Source of the DNA: Syngnathus acus
Taxonomy: Eukaryota; Chordata; Actinopteri; Syngnathiformes; Syngnathidae
DNA: 64,000 nt
Direction: 5' to 3'
NCBI RefSeq assembly: GCF_901709675.1
Contig: NC_051093.1
Location: 4,113,053-4,177,052 of the forward strand
This document shows, in pieces, positions 46,320-58,241 of the stretch. The notes under the pieces were generated by a model. That model was given only the letters and a program-made list of their open reading frames with translations, did not search any database and had not been told where the DNA came from. The translations under genes and the position numbers were made by a program. The first letter of the stretch is position 1. Each line of letters starts with the position of its first letter.

Positions 46320-49300
46320 TATTAGTTACACCCCTAGTTCTACCCCCAGCCAGTCTCACTGCTCCCACATAATGGCTTCACACTTCACTGACGTTGCAGT
46401 AATGAAGTGTGAAGCTTCTGTTGGAGGCTACGAGGATGCCGGCGAGCAGAAACGCGTCACCTTTGTGTCCTCGCAGTCAAATACTTGTATCTGCTTGTGA
46501 TTTTTAACATTGAAGTTTTCGTAGCCAGGGTACAGGCAAGATTGTATTTTGGTCTATATATTTTACGATTGTTTACAGTACTTTATATAAACCGTAACAT
46601 CAATGCTAATTTCCGTTTCGCATGATATGTTATCATTAAGCTAGTGGACTTGCGGTCAAATTTGATAGTTTGGTTGAATGTGTTTTTTTTTTTCTTTTCA
46701 ATATCTAATGTTTAATTTTCTTCTGATGTGTGAGGAAACCTCAAGTGGAAGTCAGAAACCGCTTGACGCAAGCACGCTTTGGAGAACTACGCACGCAAAA
46801 GTGTCTTCTTCCTCAAGCCCATTTCTTCAAGACAACAAAGTGAAAGCAGGTGCCAAGAAATACTCTGAATACTTAAATATGTTGAAGGATTGTCAAAGGG
46901 CTAAAATGTTATTTTTAAAAATCTATGGACTATGACAGATTTCCACTTGTTGAATTGCGGTCTGGAACAAATTGCAAAAGTACTTGGGCGATATTTGTTG
47001 TTGTTTTTTTAGCTAATTCGCCGTTCCCATGTGCCCAGTAATGGTCCGTCTACGGTGTGACCAAAGAGGTGAAAGGGAAGCTCTCATTCCAGCGGTCGGC
47101 AATAGTCATATTTCAAGCTGAGCGACTCGGGGTCAGCGCTTAATGCCGCCGCCGCCGCTCCTAGTAATGCGTAGCTTTAGGACGCCTGTCCTATTTATAT
47201 TGAAGGCCCGTGGATTGATGCGAAATGACGAGGGCTGCGAGGCTGCAGAGTGGGCGGGCGTCCACATGCTCCACTCCACAGGCAAGCCTGCGCCTCCGCG
47301 GACGCAAATACACACAGACGTACACACACACACTTGTCTCCCGTCCTGATGCCACCAGCCTTGGAAAAAGCCCTCCAGTCTCAATGTGCAATGTCCTCTC
47401 TCTGTCAGCATATCCTCAGTGCCGGCGCTAATGTGACAGAATATAACCGGAGCCTGGAACAAGCAGTCGGCGCGGCGCAACGGGCACGCTTCCTCATCTT
47501 CGCCGGCAGTTTGCCTCCTCAGCTCGCCGCGCCGCGCAAAGTTGAACATGCCGATTTATCTCCGCCGAGCTGGAGCTAGTCCACGCTCCCGAGTTCACCT
47601 TTGGAGCATCTCACTTGTACCGCGACGTTCGATACGGGCGTAAATTAAATACATGACGGTAATGCGCCATCAACTTGATGTTTCCTCAATCGACTTTATT
47701 GCGCTCTTCATCTAACGGACTCTTCGGTCCATTTAAATTGTGTCAGCAATGATGTAGCGTGATAATTCGATTAACTTTTATTACGCTGCTGTATACCTCG
47801 GACCTCGGATATTTGTCACGCGACCCGATTATAGATGATAAATGTTCCCGCTCTACAGCTTCACTAATTATTGAATGTATTTTAGTGGTAGCATTTTAAA
47901 AAGGCCCTTAAGGATCAAGGCGACGTTATTATGAAGTTTGATCACCTCAGTTTGTATTTGGCAATTTCCTGAATGCACTCATTGGATTCTTGTTACGGCG
48001 ACAACAGCACAGAGACAGAAATGTCCAAAATGGCCGACAGCCCGTAAAACTTCTCTTGGTATCCTCAACGGCTTTTGACAATGGTTTGTTCACCGCACTT
48101 TAAAAGTCAACACACCTTTTCAAAGCAATTTTCAAGTTCAAGTGGTGATAAGTCATAATATCCTCCCCGGAAATAGTAGTTCATCACTTTGTTAGCGCTC
48201 GCAGCAGGACTATTACACCAAGCTCGTATCTGTGGGAATCATCTGGTTATGTGTAATGAGGCCTCTTATTATTAGCGCTTATGCATCCATCAGGTTGAGT
48301 GCAGACCTCCCACTTGGTGCTCTCGGTCGGTCCTCTCGGTGCTCAAGCGTTTCTTCTCAGCTTTTTTTTTTTTGCCGCGGCAATTAAATCTGACCAAAAA
48401 AAAAAAGATGAATATGGAACGCTGAGTCAGAGAAGCCTAGTGAGAGGAGTTCTAAGGGGGCTCTCCAAAACGTCAAGAAAATGATTTGACTTTTTATCCT
48501 CCCGCTTTTCTGTCGCTGCATGGTTGAAAGAGCCTCACTCCCAGGTTCCGTGACCTTCTGGCTTTGAGCGGAAAGTCTTGGCCGCAACCGTGTCAGCTCT
48601 CGCCACTTCTGAGTACGCCGGTTGGAGGGTTGGGGGGGGGGAGCTGAGTGAGGGCTGAGCGCATTCGCCTGGACAGCACAGTGGAGAAGGGTAAATATTT
48701 AGCCGCGCCACATGGGGAGGGGCTCGGAGGTTCTCCCTTTGCCAGGACTTGTCTCCGTCGCTCTGTATTCGGGGTCACGGATCTCATTTCTCAGATTATT
48801 TTTCAAGCTGGCCACAGATGGCGAATTAAATTGAAGACCTTTCTTTGTACGGGGCATGAAAGGCTGCCGTTTGGGAGCTTCTAGAGAGATGATACGAAAA
48901 GGAAATTGATAGTGTCCATTTATTGTACACCTAAAGGTTTTTGTAGATCCATTCAAAGATCAAGTGTGTAATGAAGCAGAATCAGTAAATTTACACTGAC
49001 ATGCTTAGATTCAACTTGCAAGTCTTGATTTTGGTTGCTATGGTTCTGTTTGCTTTTCCATGTTGCTCCACCAAATATTTGAAGACTCTCAAGGTTGTTT
49101 ACGCTTAGCCTTCAGTATTCATCCAAAAGCTGCGCCAATCTGAAAAGATTCCCGTGGCTTTCATGTCTCCCGCCGCTGTATTTGTATCTGTAATATTATG
49201 CAGAGCTCCGATCAAGGTCAACGGTGTCGAGGCGAATCTCTGCATCATCACTACAGCAGGACGTCGAGGGTGACAGTCGGAAAGAGAGCCGAGGTCCAGG

Positions 49301-49589
49301 GAGGCCTCACCGCATTTGTCGTGATGACGGGTTGAGTCGAGCCGGCTCTGCGTGGAGCCATCACTCGTAGACGCCACCTGTGCGCATCACGTCAAGAGTC
49401 GCTTCCCCTCCTCCCCTTCGGATCCAAAACAGCTACCACTCTTCCCCAAAGACTTGTCAGAAGATTTTCCTCGAGTCGTACAGAAGAATATTTGTGGGAG
49501 CAGATCACAAATGTTGGACCTGAGTGAGAACTTGAAGATCTTATTTTGCCTAAGCTAAGCACGATCTCTGAATTACCTACAATATTTTT

Positions 49590-49735
49590 GTCAACGTCCA
49601 AGACTGGTTGAGACCATAAAGTCAAACGTAAGACCAGGGCAGATGACAGGTAGAGATCAAGATCAAGACCAGTTGAAGACCAAGTCCTGATCAAGGCAAC
49701 CCAAAAACAACTCAAGTCCAAAGTTGGCTTCGGGC
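49590..49735. repeat. Degenerate 'gaccaagacc'-type repeat
   Basis: The words AGACCAGGGC, GATCAAGATCAAGACCAG, GAAGACCAAGTCC and AACTCAAGTCC recur within about 150 bp. They resemble a degenerate short-period repeat I recall from fish genomes. A similar but weaker texture appears at 57780-57930. Origin unknown. Confidence 0.4.
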
Positions 49736-51034
49736 ATGTGTCTTAAGGTTTTTAGGAATCCAATCATCTTCTGGTTATCGGATGTTCGATGTTTGTCAAC
49801 AAGAAAAACAATATTGAAAAATAAACAGAGGTTTCAGTTTCGAGTCGGTTTATTCTGACACCTACCAAAGATGATCTTGATAAAAGCCTTGTCACTAGAG
49901 AATACAGCCGTAAATTACATCTTATTAGTACCAGAACAAGCAGTGACACAAGGAAAACATCTTCATGCTCTCCCTAATTGCCCCCCCCCCCTCAGGGCTT
50001 AGTGTGTTTATGTGGACCGCTATCGACAGCCAGAGTCATTAGGACATCACACTCGAGCTGATGAGAAGAGATTTCAGGGGGATGTGTCCGTCCCAATTTG
50101 TTAATTTGATGTGAGTGAATGACACCGCGTCGGTTTGCGGTCTCTCGCCGGATGAAATACCGTCAGGCTTCGGCCCGTGCGTTTGGCCTCCAGGGACGGC
50201 GGTCCAGCCAAGCCTGGATTATGAATAGACAGCAGCGGGAGGTGCAAAGGGCATTCCGGTTTATGTGTCAATGAAGAAGTAGCTGATAGCCAAGCTTATC
50301 TGTCACTCTCTCCCGGCTCGACAGAGAGCCGGGAAAGGTCGCGGGTCAGCCCGGTCAGTCGCATCTATTTTGTCCCAACAATGAGTTCTTGTCTGATGGA
50401 GATACGCCGGCTGTCCGTCACTTTGCGGCGCTGATATTGTGTCAGCCTTGTCTGAGGGCCGAGCAAGGCCGGCCGAGCGAGCCTTCTTGTAAATGTCCGC
50501 GAGTGTGTTGTCAGATTGGGATCTCCAGTCAGGTAGCATTATCACCGACGCCACCCTCCGCCGTTCATGACTTTGCCTCCTCACTTCCTCCCTCCTCCTG
50601 ACATCCTCAGGGGGGAGCAGATAAAAATCTCAAGCTGGGCTCTTGGCAGTGTTGAAGAAATCTTTTTTCTGAAAAGCGCTCCGAGTTTAGGTCATGTCCA
50701 CAGGGAAGGGGATTTTAAAATGTGTCGTTTTTAGCTCTTTCGGTCACATCAGATTCTGCTCTTGGTCACGACAAATCGACTTTTTGGAAATGTCATATAT
50801 CCATCTAACATTAGAAATTGAGATTCCCTTTTATTTTTTTCCAGAAACGTTTTACTAAAACCTTGTGGACACACAAAAACCTTTTTCAGTTTCTCAAGTT
50901 TTTGGGATCTATCTGGACCTTGGTGTTTTTGAGTAGTTTAATGGAAGCAACCAACTTGAAGATTGAAAAATAATACAGATACGGCTCGTAGTCAAACTGA
51001 AAAACGAGACAAATCCATGAGAACTGCTGTTGCA

Positions 51035-51050
51035 CCCTAACCCTAACCCT
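51035..51050 (+). repeat. Short interstitial telomere-like tract
   Basis: CCCTAACCCTAACCCT gives about 2.7 vertebrate telomere units. It is short enough to arise by chance or by break repair. Confidence 0.6.
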
Positions 51051-52410
51051 CACTCCCGCTTAGTCTTTTTTCGCAAAAGTCTTTCCTGAAGAAATCAAAC
51101 GTTAGCCAAAGAAACTGCAACATCTGTCTTTGTGGATGTTAGCTAATGTTTACTCCGCACACCCTGGCAACTCCTCAAGACTTCTCTGAATAGAAGCTCA
51201 CTTTATATGTCAGAAACCCATCTTGTCCTTTTGTGAACACCATCTTGGCGACAATACCCGACGACGGTTCAATATTTACAACACGTACGATCAATACTTT
51301 GCTGAAATGCTGATACTTTATTGTCCAGGGACACGCAGAGAAAGCCACAAACTCACCCCGACAATAACAAATGTTAGCTTTGGATTCTTGGCCTTGTCTC
51401 CTTGGCCTTCCCTGTTTTTTTACGAGTGACGTACAAACACAAGCACAGACAAAAGTATCGGATGATTTGTTCCATAACATTATCGATTCCATCTCAGCAT
51501 CTTCGTCTTTGCTCAAGTCTGACCAAAGTAGCAAGCGTGTCAAGAAATCACATTCTTGATTGTTTTCTACGATCAACTTTTTCTCCTCCCCCACGCTGCC
51601 AATTAACAAGCTTTGATGTCTATCTGAAGCTGACGAGGCGGGAATTCGTTTTGGCAGCGATGCTAATGTGGCGTCGCTTGTTGTTTCCGCAGCGGATTTT
51701 CTTAATTCGCCACTTGTTCCACGCTCGGAAACACGGGGGCTTTATTTTGTAATCTGGGAGGTCCCGCCGACGCGAAGACCGACGACTAGGCCCGCTTAAC
51801 CACCCCCCCCACCCAACCACTTCACCTCGTCGCTCCTCGTCAGCCGCTACCTTAATTAGTCAGAATTAAGATGAATGCGCGGGCCTCCCGCGATCAATTG
51901 GTATCGAGCGGACCTTCGCTCGCCCTGCCCGGGGGGCTTGCTCAGTCGGCACATCATTTATATCAATAGCTTTTGTTTTTCTTTGCTCGCCGGCGCCTCC
52001 GTGGAAGGCTCGCCCCATCTCTTTGTGAAGTGGCCGCCGTGACACGCCGCACTTCACATTTATATTGATATCGCAGACACATGCGCCCGCACACACACGT
52101 TGGATTTGTTTGGTACACATGATGACATGCTTTTTTTTTTTTGGTCTCCTCGTGCTAACAAGTTGACCCCTTTTAGATGTTGGTGCGCTGTTGTCTCGCT
52201 CCGTCTTGTCTTGTTGTTTGTTGTTCTGGTGGATGAGAAGCTAGCTCTACGGGATTTTATTGATGTGGCCCATTTAGCTCAATGGAATTACTGCCAAAAG
52301 ATGTGTATCAATCTCTGGCCGTTGATGTCGGCCTTTGGTAGACAGTGTTTTAATAATGCAAAATAATTTTTTGAAAAATAATTTGACAACACCAGCATAC
52401 AACTACTAAC

Positions 52411-52411
52411 G

Positions 52412-52446
<35 letters not shown>

Positions 52447-52515
52447 CATCAGTATAATAATAATAATAATAAATATCATTATTATTATTATTAATAACAA
52501 TAATAATAATGATAA
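52411..52515 (+). repeat. (TAA)n microsatellite with inverted (ATT)n portion
   Basis: TAA triplets run from 52411 to about 52470, with two short interruptions. ATT triplets follow near 52477-52492, then TAA again. The TAA and ATT arms can pair as a hairpin. Confidence 0.9.
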
Positions 52516-54052
52516 TGACTACATTAATATTAACTATGAATATTAATAATTGTAATGTTCTCCAAATGTATCTTAAATAAAGGAAAAGCAAAACTTTAAT
52601 TACCGCAGTATTTGAAAACACAATAACATTATTATTAGTCGAATGTATAATCAAAGTTATATAATATATAGTAAAGTATAATCGTCACTTCTGGATGCAA
52701 CTTTGATTAAAATATTGTAAACAAAAACAAGACTCTTACCATCATCCTTCGTTGTCATAATTGTTATTATGACAAGATAACCTTTACTGGGGACTTGCAT
52801 AATTGATTATGATTATGATAAACTGCAATAAACTGTCTGAAAATCGGCGGATCCAGACTGTAGCGCACTTGCGGCCAAATTAGGACAAGTGCTATCAAAA
52901 ATGGATGTATGGGCGACCATTATTTGCCCTAAAGTTGTTGTTTCAGTAGTAATTTGTCCGTTTCCATTCAGCGTGTTTAATATTGTTGTGGATGAAAAGG
53001 ATCGTGTCGTCTCTGCGGTCCGGGACGAGTTTGGGCTCACGCTGCGAGTCTTAATGAGTCTGATGAGTGATGAGTCTTATTTCTCTCCATACGCTCCCGC
53101 CAGAGAAAAACAATACCGGGACAATCACGGAGCCCCTTGTGATTGCGAAGGTCGAAACGGAATACAAACGAGATCGATTTGTCATTTCCGCACAAAGTTG
53201 TGACACCCTGACATCGTTCATTTATTTAATAGTAATTGCTGCAATTTTTTTGTTGTTGTTGAAGGGATGGATGTATTGATTTGACCTTGGAATCCCTTAT
53301 CTAATATCTCCTTTTGTTTTGCTTACTTTTTTTGCCAGTGTAGAAATTTGCTCAGCATTTTATATATAATTGGAGTGCTTTGTAACTTTGTAACACTTTT
53401 TTTTTTATAACCAATGAATTTCCTTTTTTTTTTTCTATCTCTCTGTGAATTTAATAGATTTCCAAACCAATATTTAATGGCAGCGACAATTTGTTCCCCT
53501 CTCCATCCTGTAAGGGTGACTTGATTTTATTTTTTTTTTGTATCGCCTCCAGAGAAATTCATTCGTAAAAGTAACACAGCACTCCTATTAGCTTCTTTTC
53601 ACCAAGGTTAATGGCGTAGCAGTGAACAGCTCTCGCTGACAACAATCCAGTTTGTCCTCTCCGGGTCACCGAACGTGCTCTGCGCTTTACAAGTACTCAA
53701 GGGTGTCACCTTTGCCTCCCAGCGTGTACGCTAAAAGCTCTCGGGCCTTTCTCCGCGTCGCATTCCTGCTGAGCCGTCCGGCCGGAATGCTCGGCCTTGA
53801 CGCTTTTAAGCTAAGTTAGCGACAAGCTCTTCTGTCTTAAACGACACCAAATGACTCTTTTTCTTCCTTCCAGTTCCCTTTTTTCTTCTTCAGTGCCGCT
53901 CTCTTAAAGGACCTCCAGGACTTGAACTCTGACTTGAAACTCCGCCCGAGAGAGCGTCCGTGTGTCGCGAGCTCATCAGGTTCATAGGTTGACGCGGAAT
54001 AAAGAAAAAAGCCCGCCGGCGGAAGGCGGGAGTCTGTCCGAAGCATCTTTAA

Positions 54053-54086
54053 GGATTAATGGTGCGAGGAGCGGCACTATTAATCC
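54053..54086. promoter_or_regulatory. Inverted pair of bicoid-type homeodomain sites
   Basis: GGATTAAT (54053-54060) and its exact reverse complement ATTAATCC (54079-54086) are separated by 18 bp. GGATTA/TAATCC is the preferred word of K50 homeodomain proteins such as OTX and PITX. The pair sits inside the gene-free region. A regulatory role is inferred. Confidence 0.4.
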
Positions 54087-57000
54087 TCCTCCCTGGCTCG
54101 CTGATGCGCCGTATAGAATATGAAGGTGACAAAGTGCAGTGTAAATATTAACCAGCGTATCCCCTCGCAATTTTGCCCATTGCTCCAGCTTCTCTGCTTA
54201 TTACCGCCGCCGTAATGAGTCACGGAGGAAAACCCCCTCGTTCATTCTCCTTCGTAGGGATGTGCGGCGACTTTTTTTTTTCTGCCTAATTTGCCATTGT
54301 GAATACGATCGAGTTAAGTGGCCCGGGTTTGTTTTGCTCCCCGGCTCCCTGCTGTGCTGGCATTAATACACCACTTGGGCTATAAAAAGAGGAAGGGCGG
54401 GGGGTTCGAGGGGGACCGCGGTGGCACGTTTCAAAGCAGCAGTGATGCTGATGAAGAGCGATGTCGTGAAGGGAGACCAATGCCCGGGCCCTCAAGTGTT
54501 CTGACGGCCCCGAGGCCCACGGCCGCCCCGCCCGTCACTCGCGGCGACGAGCGCAAACTGTAGCTCGCCTGAACAGCAGCCAAGCTTACTGGCTGTTTGC
54601 GATTCTGCAGATGGTGCTCGGTTTAATCGCCGAGAAACTGATATTCCGTCGTGTTCATCCTTAACGCGTCCTCAAAATGAAGTTCTTTGGAATAGAGTCA
54701 ATAAACGTTGTTACTTTATTATTTTTAAAAGCCGCCAGTGCCACACGCCGTTACGTCAACATTCATTACGTCAACCGATCTCAACTTCGGTATTTTTCTT
54801 GCCGTCCAAAGAATATTTCTTTCTTCCATGCAGAAAGTGGAACCAAAGAAAACGAGGCGTGTGGAACATGCTAGATTCTTGTTAGCCGGGATCCGGAATA
54901 ATCAAGACGCTCACGGAGCTCTCGCCGCAATCCTGCTGGGCCTCTGAGACGTGCTTGCGGAGCCTTGGGGGGGCCTCACGGGTGGAGGCTGAGGTGGGCG
55001 GCAGTCGAAGGGAGGGGCGGGGGGGATGCTGTCTGACAGTAGCAAATGTCTATTGGGAGATTTGTGGCGGAGGCTCGGGGCAAAGAGTGGAGACGGTGTC
55101 AGGGCGATACCCTTGACGGTGATGTGATTGAGTAGACAGCTGCGACCCGCTTCGTTCTTTACCCGCCACCCAGCTGACTCCCCCCCCCTCCCACCCTTGC
55201 CCCCACATTCCTTTCCTCCTGCCTCTACCTCCCCAACCCCTTCGCCTTAAAGCGCATCTCCGTGAGAGTGAGTGAAAACTGGCTATTACACCCGAGCACA
55301 TCCAAGTAATTTATGCATGATTGCCTCTCAATCGGAGGCAATTCATCATCCTCTTTCCTATCTTTCTTTTTTTTTTTTTTAATCTGTCGACGTCTTGTTC
55401 CGCCGGACTTTAATCTATGTGGCTATTAAGAACGCCTGTGCAATAATGGCTCGGCCAGCTCAGGTGACATTGGCACCGTCATTGGCGTCGAGCGGCTTCG
55501 ATACGTGGCAAGTGACGGCGGGAAATGGGAAGAGGGCAGATGCGCCTTTATTAGAGCGTTTGTTTGCGGCAGATGTGAGGAGATTTGTCTGTGCAAAGTT
55601 CACGCTTTGCTTTAATTTATTAGCGTTGTACCCACACGGACACAACTGCACACGCTGTTGACTGTTGATTTCCTTGTGTTGCTTTCATTTTTTGTCGTTT
55701 ATTGTGCATAGGAATGTCAGTTTATAAAATGATCAATTAATAACTGGAGCGAGTTGCACACTTATCGACGTGAGGTGTGGCTAATGGAAACTGACCTGGC
55801 GCCATGTTCTCGATCTGCTCCATTCAGCAGGGGAATGCATCTTGATTTAGACGCTGTCCACCAACCACCAAGGTTGGGTGATTATTTTCCTAGCAATTAA
55901 AAAATATGCATTTTCAATCAACCGCAAACTGCTGTATGTAATTTTTTTTTAACCGTATTTGTAGTTTGAAATCCTTTTTAAAAGGTAAGAACAAGCCAAA
56001 ATGAATTTATTTTCAATTAAATTTTATTTTAATTTAATCATTTGTTCTCAAATGTGCTACAATAAATTTCCCACAATTTCCAAATATTTTGAATCTGCAA
56101 GTAAATAGTGGCAATAACAAATGAACCTTTTATGAATGAATATTTTATTGAATCACGTGTTAACTTGATTCCAGCAATTATTTAGTGATTTGATGTTTTT
56201 TTGTCACGTTACGGCCACACTGCTCATCTTTTCCCGCCTCTCTGCAAATATTTTTCCAAGCTAAATGTTACCCCCCCCCCACCCCGTCGTCGTCTCGACC
56301 GCTGGAAGTCAAATTTCTAGTTAGGGACTTGCATGCCGACACAGATGGTCGGCATTATCTTAAGAACGCCCAGATGTTTTTTTTTTTTTCTCTCTCCAAA
56401 AAGTAAATGAGTCATATTTCAGTAGCCGTGCGACATCCTTCGCGTTTTAACGCCACTGCGGCAGCGAGGGAAAAGTCCCGTACAAAGTCAAATGGGACAG
56501 GTAACTCTTGTTCTTTACTTCTAAAACTTTTTTTTTTCATGTCTGGAAATTGTTTTCTTGTGTCTGTCCTCCTAATGTGCAAATGCTTTAGAGAAGCCGC
56601 CTCGTGGCTCTCTTAAGGAGCAACACTGCAATGAAGCAATCCATCTAAAAGACACCCTCTTGATTTGGCTCCTTTTTAATCGTCTGCGTGCATGTGGCGA
56701 CCATTCTTCCCATTTCTACTTAACTTTGTGAAACCACAGAAGAAAAATCTCTTGGAGGTTTCACGCTAAATGTCAAACTAATTATAAAACAAAGAGAATT
56801 GCATGTTGTGGATAGAAAACAACCAAATAATTTGGACTCAATAATGGACTCTGCCCCTACTAGCTTACATAATCGTAAACGCCATTAGCATCGATAGTTG
56901 CGTCGATATAACCCAACTCAAATGGTGGAACAACTTGTACAATATAACAAGATGTATTTTATACTGTGAAGCATATATTCTTTATCCTCTGCAAAATAAA

Positions 57001-57940
57001 CTTGACTTGTAAGCCTAAATTCAAAAAGCTCAACTAGAAACTCTCCCCACAGCTTGAAACTCCAAACCAGCCTGCTTGTATATATTATTGTCAAAAAAAA
57101 AAAAAAAGGCCTCGGTTGAGGGCTGAGCAACTCTATATTTCTTAACTTCTTTCAAAGAAGACTATTGGACCCAGGTGCGTGCGTGTTAAATCGACAATCT
57201 TAAAAGAATATAAAACACATTCTCCCGATGAGCATTTTGCTCACTTGGCGTCCTTGATAACAAAACATTTGGACGGCTACCGAGTTGACGTTTGCACCTC
57301 AGCTGAATGCAGAAGCTGAGAGATCTGTTGGCTATAAAGAAAAAAAAAACCAGCGCTGATTAATTTATGCCCCTTTGTCATTGTCATGTAATAATAACAA
57401 CATGCCAAGCATCCATCAGCTAGAGTGATGTTGTTATTGATTATATCGTCGGCAGCCTGTAGGCTTGACATCGCAATCTTCACACACTCGCTTCTCACAC
57501 TCTCCGCCACGCATGCGAATGCTCACACGCGTGTACCGGAGAGATAACATGAAGACACGAGAGCGTCATACATGATGCCCGCAGGCCGCCGCTTTGTCGG
57601 GATTTGGCCGCGTTATCGCGGTTGTTGCCTCGGAGCTCGGTCGCCGTTGTGCGGATGGTGACGCCAAGCCTGCCGGACCCAAACGTACACAATCTCGCTC
57701 GGCTTTCATCTCGTGGTCACGCTCGCTCTTCCAGGCTTTTTTTTTTTCTTTTTTACTCTCTGCTGGACTTTGTCATGAAATTCTCCCAGCTTTCTCCCTA
57801 ACTATAGTTCAAAGCCTTAACTTGAAACCAGATCCTAGGCTTGAGTTTTAAAACTTTTTTAAACTGGACCTGAAAACATAATTGAAATCGTAACTTTGTC
57901 TTGAGACCCAATTCAAAATCATTTTCCGGATCCGATCGAA

Positions 57941-58241
57941 TACTGTATTTTCCGCACTATAAGGGCTTATAAGGCGCACCTTCAATGAATGGCCCATTTT
58001 AAAACTTTGTCCATATATAAGATATATACATTTGGCCCGCGGGCCGTACTTTGGATACGCCTGCTGTAGTGGCTCAATATCGGTCCTATGTACTTTATTC
58101 CTATGTTCATTATTTGTTTCCTGGAGTCCGGTTTGTTTGGGTGCGTATATATATAAGGCGCACCTGATTATAAGGCGCACTGTCGGCTTTTGAGAAAATT
58201 GGATGTATTTAGGTGCGCCTTATAGTGCGGAAAATACGGTA
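57941..58241 (+). mobile_element. MITE with TA-flanked ~24-bp terminal inverted repeats
   Basis: The left end TACTGTATTTTCCGCACTAT and the right end ATAGTGCGGAAAATACGGTA are inverted copies with one mismatch. Further internal inverted blocks read AAGGCGCACCT. Ends in TA suggest a TA target, as for Tc1/mariner-like transposases, but I cannot assign the superfamily firmly. It is non-coding. A foreign segment is nested at 58031-58064. Confidence 0.75.
58031..58064 (+). repeat. hAT MITE-end fragment nested in the TA-flanked MITE
   Basis: TTTGGCCCGCGGGCCGTACT then TTGGATACGCCTGC resembles the right end of a GGCCCGC-type hAT element (consensus-like ending tttggacacccctgc). It lies within the element at 57941-58241. 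Only one end is recognisable. Confidence 0.4.
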
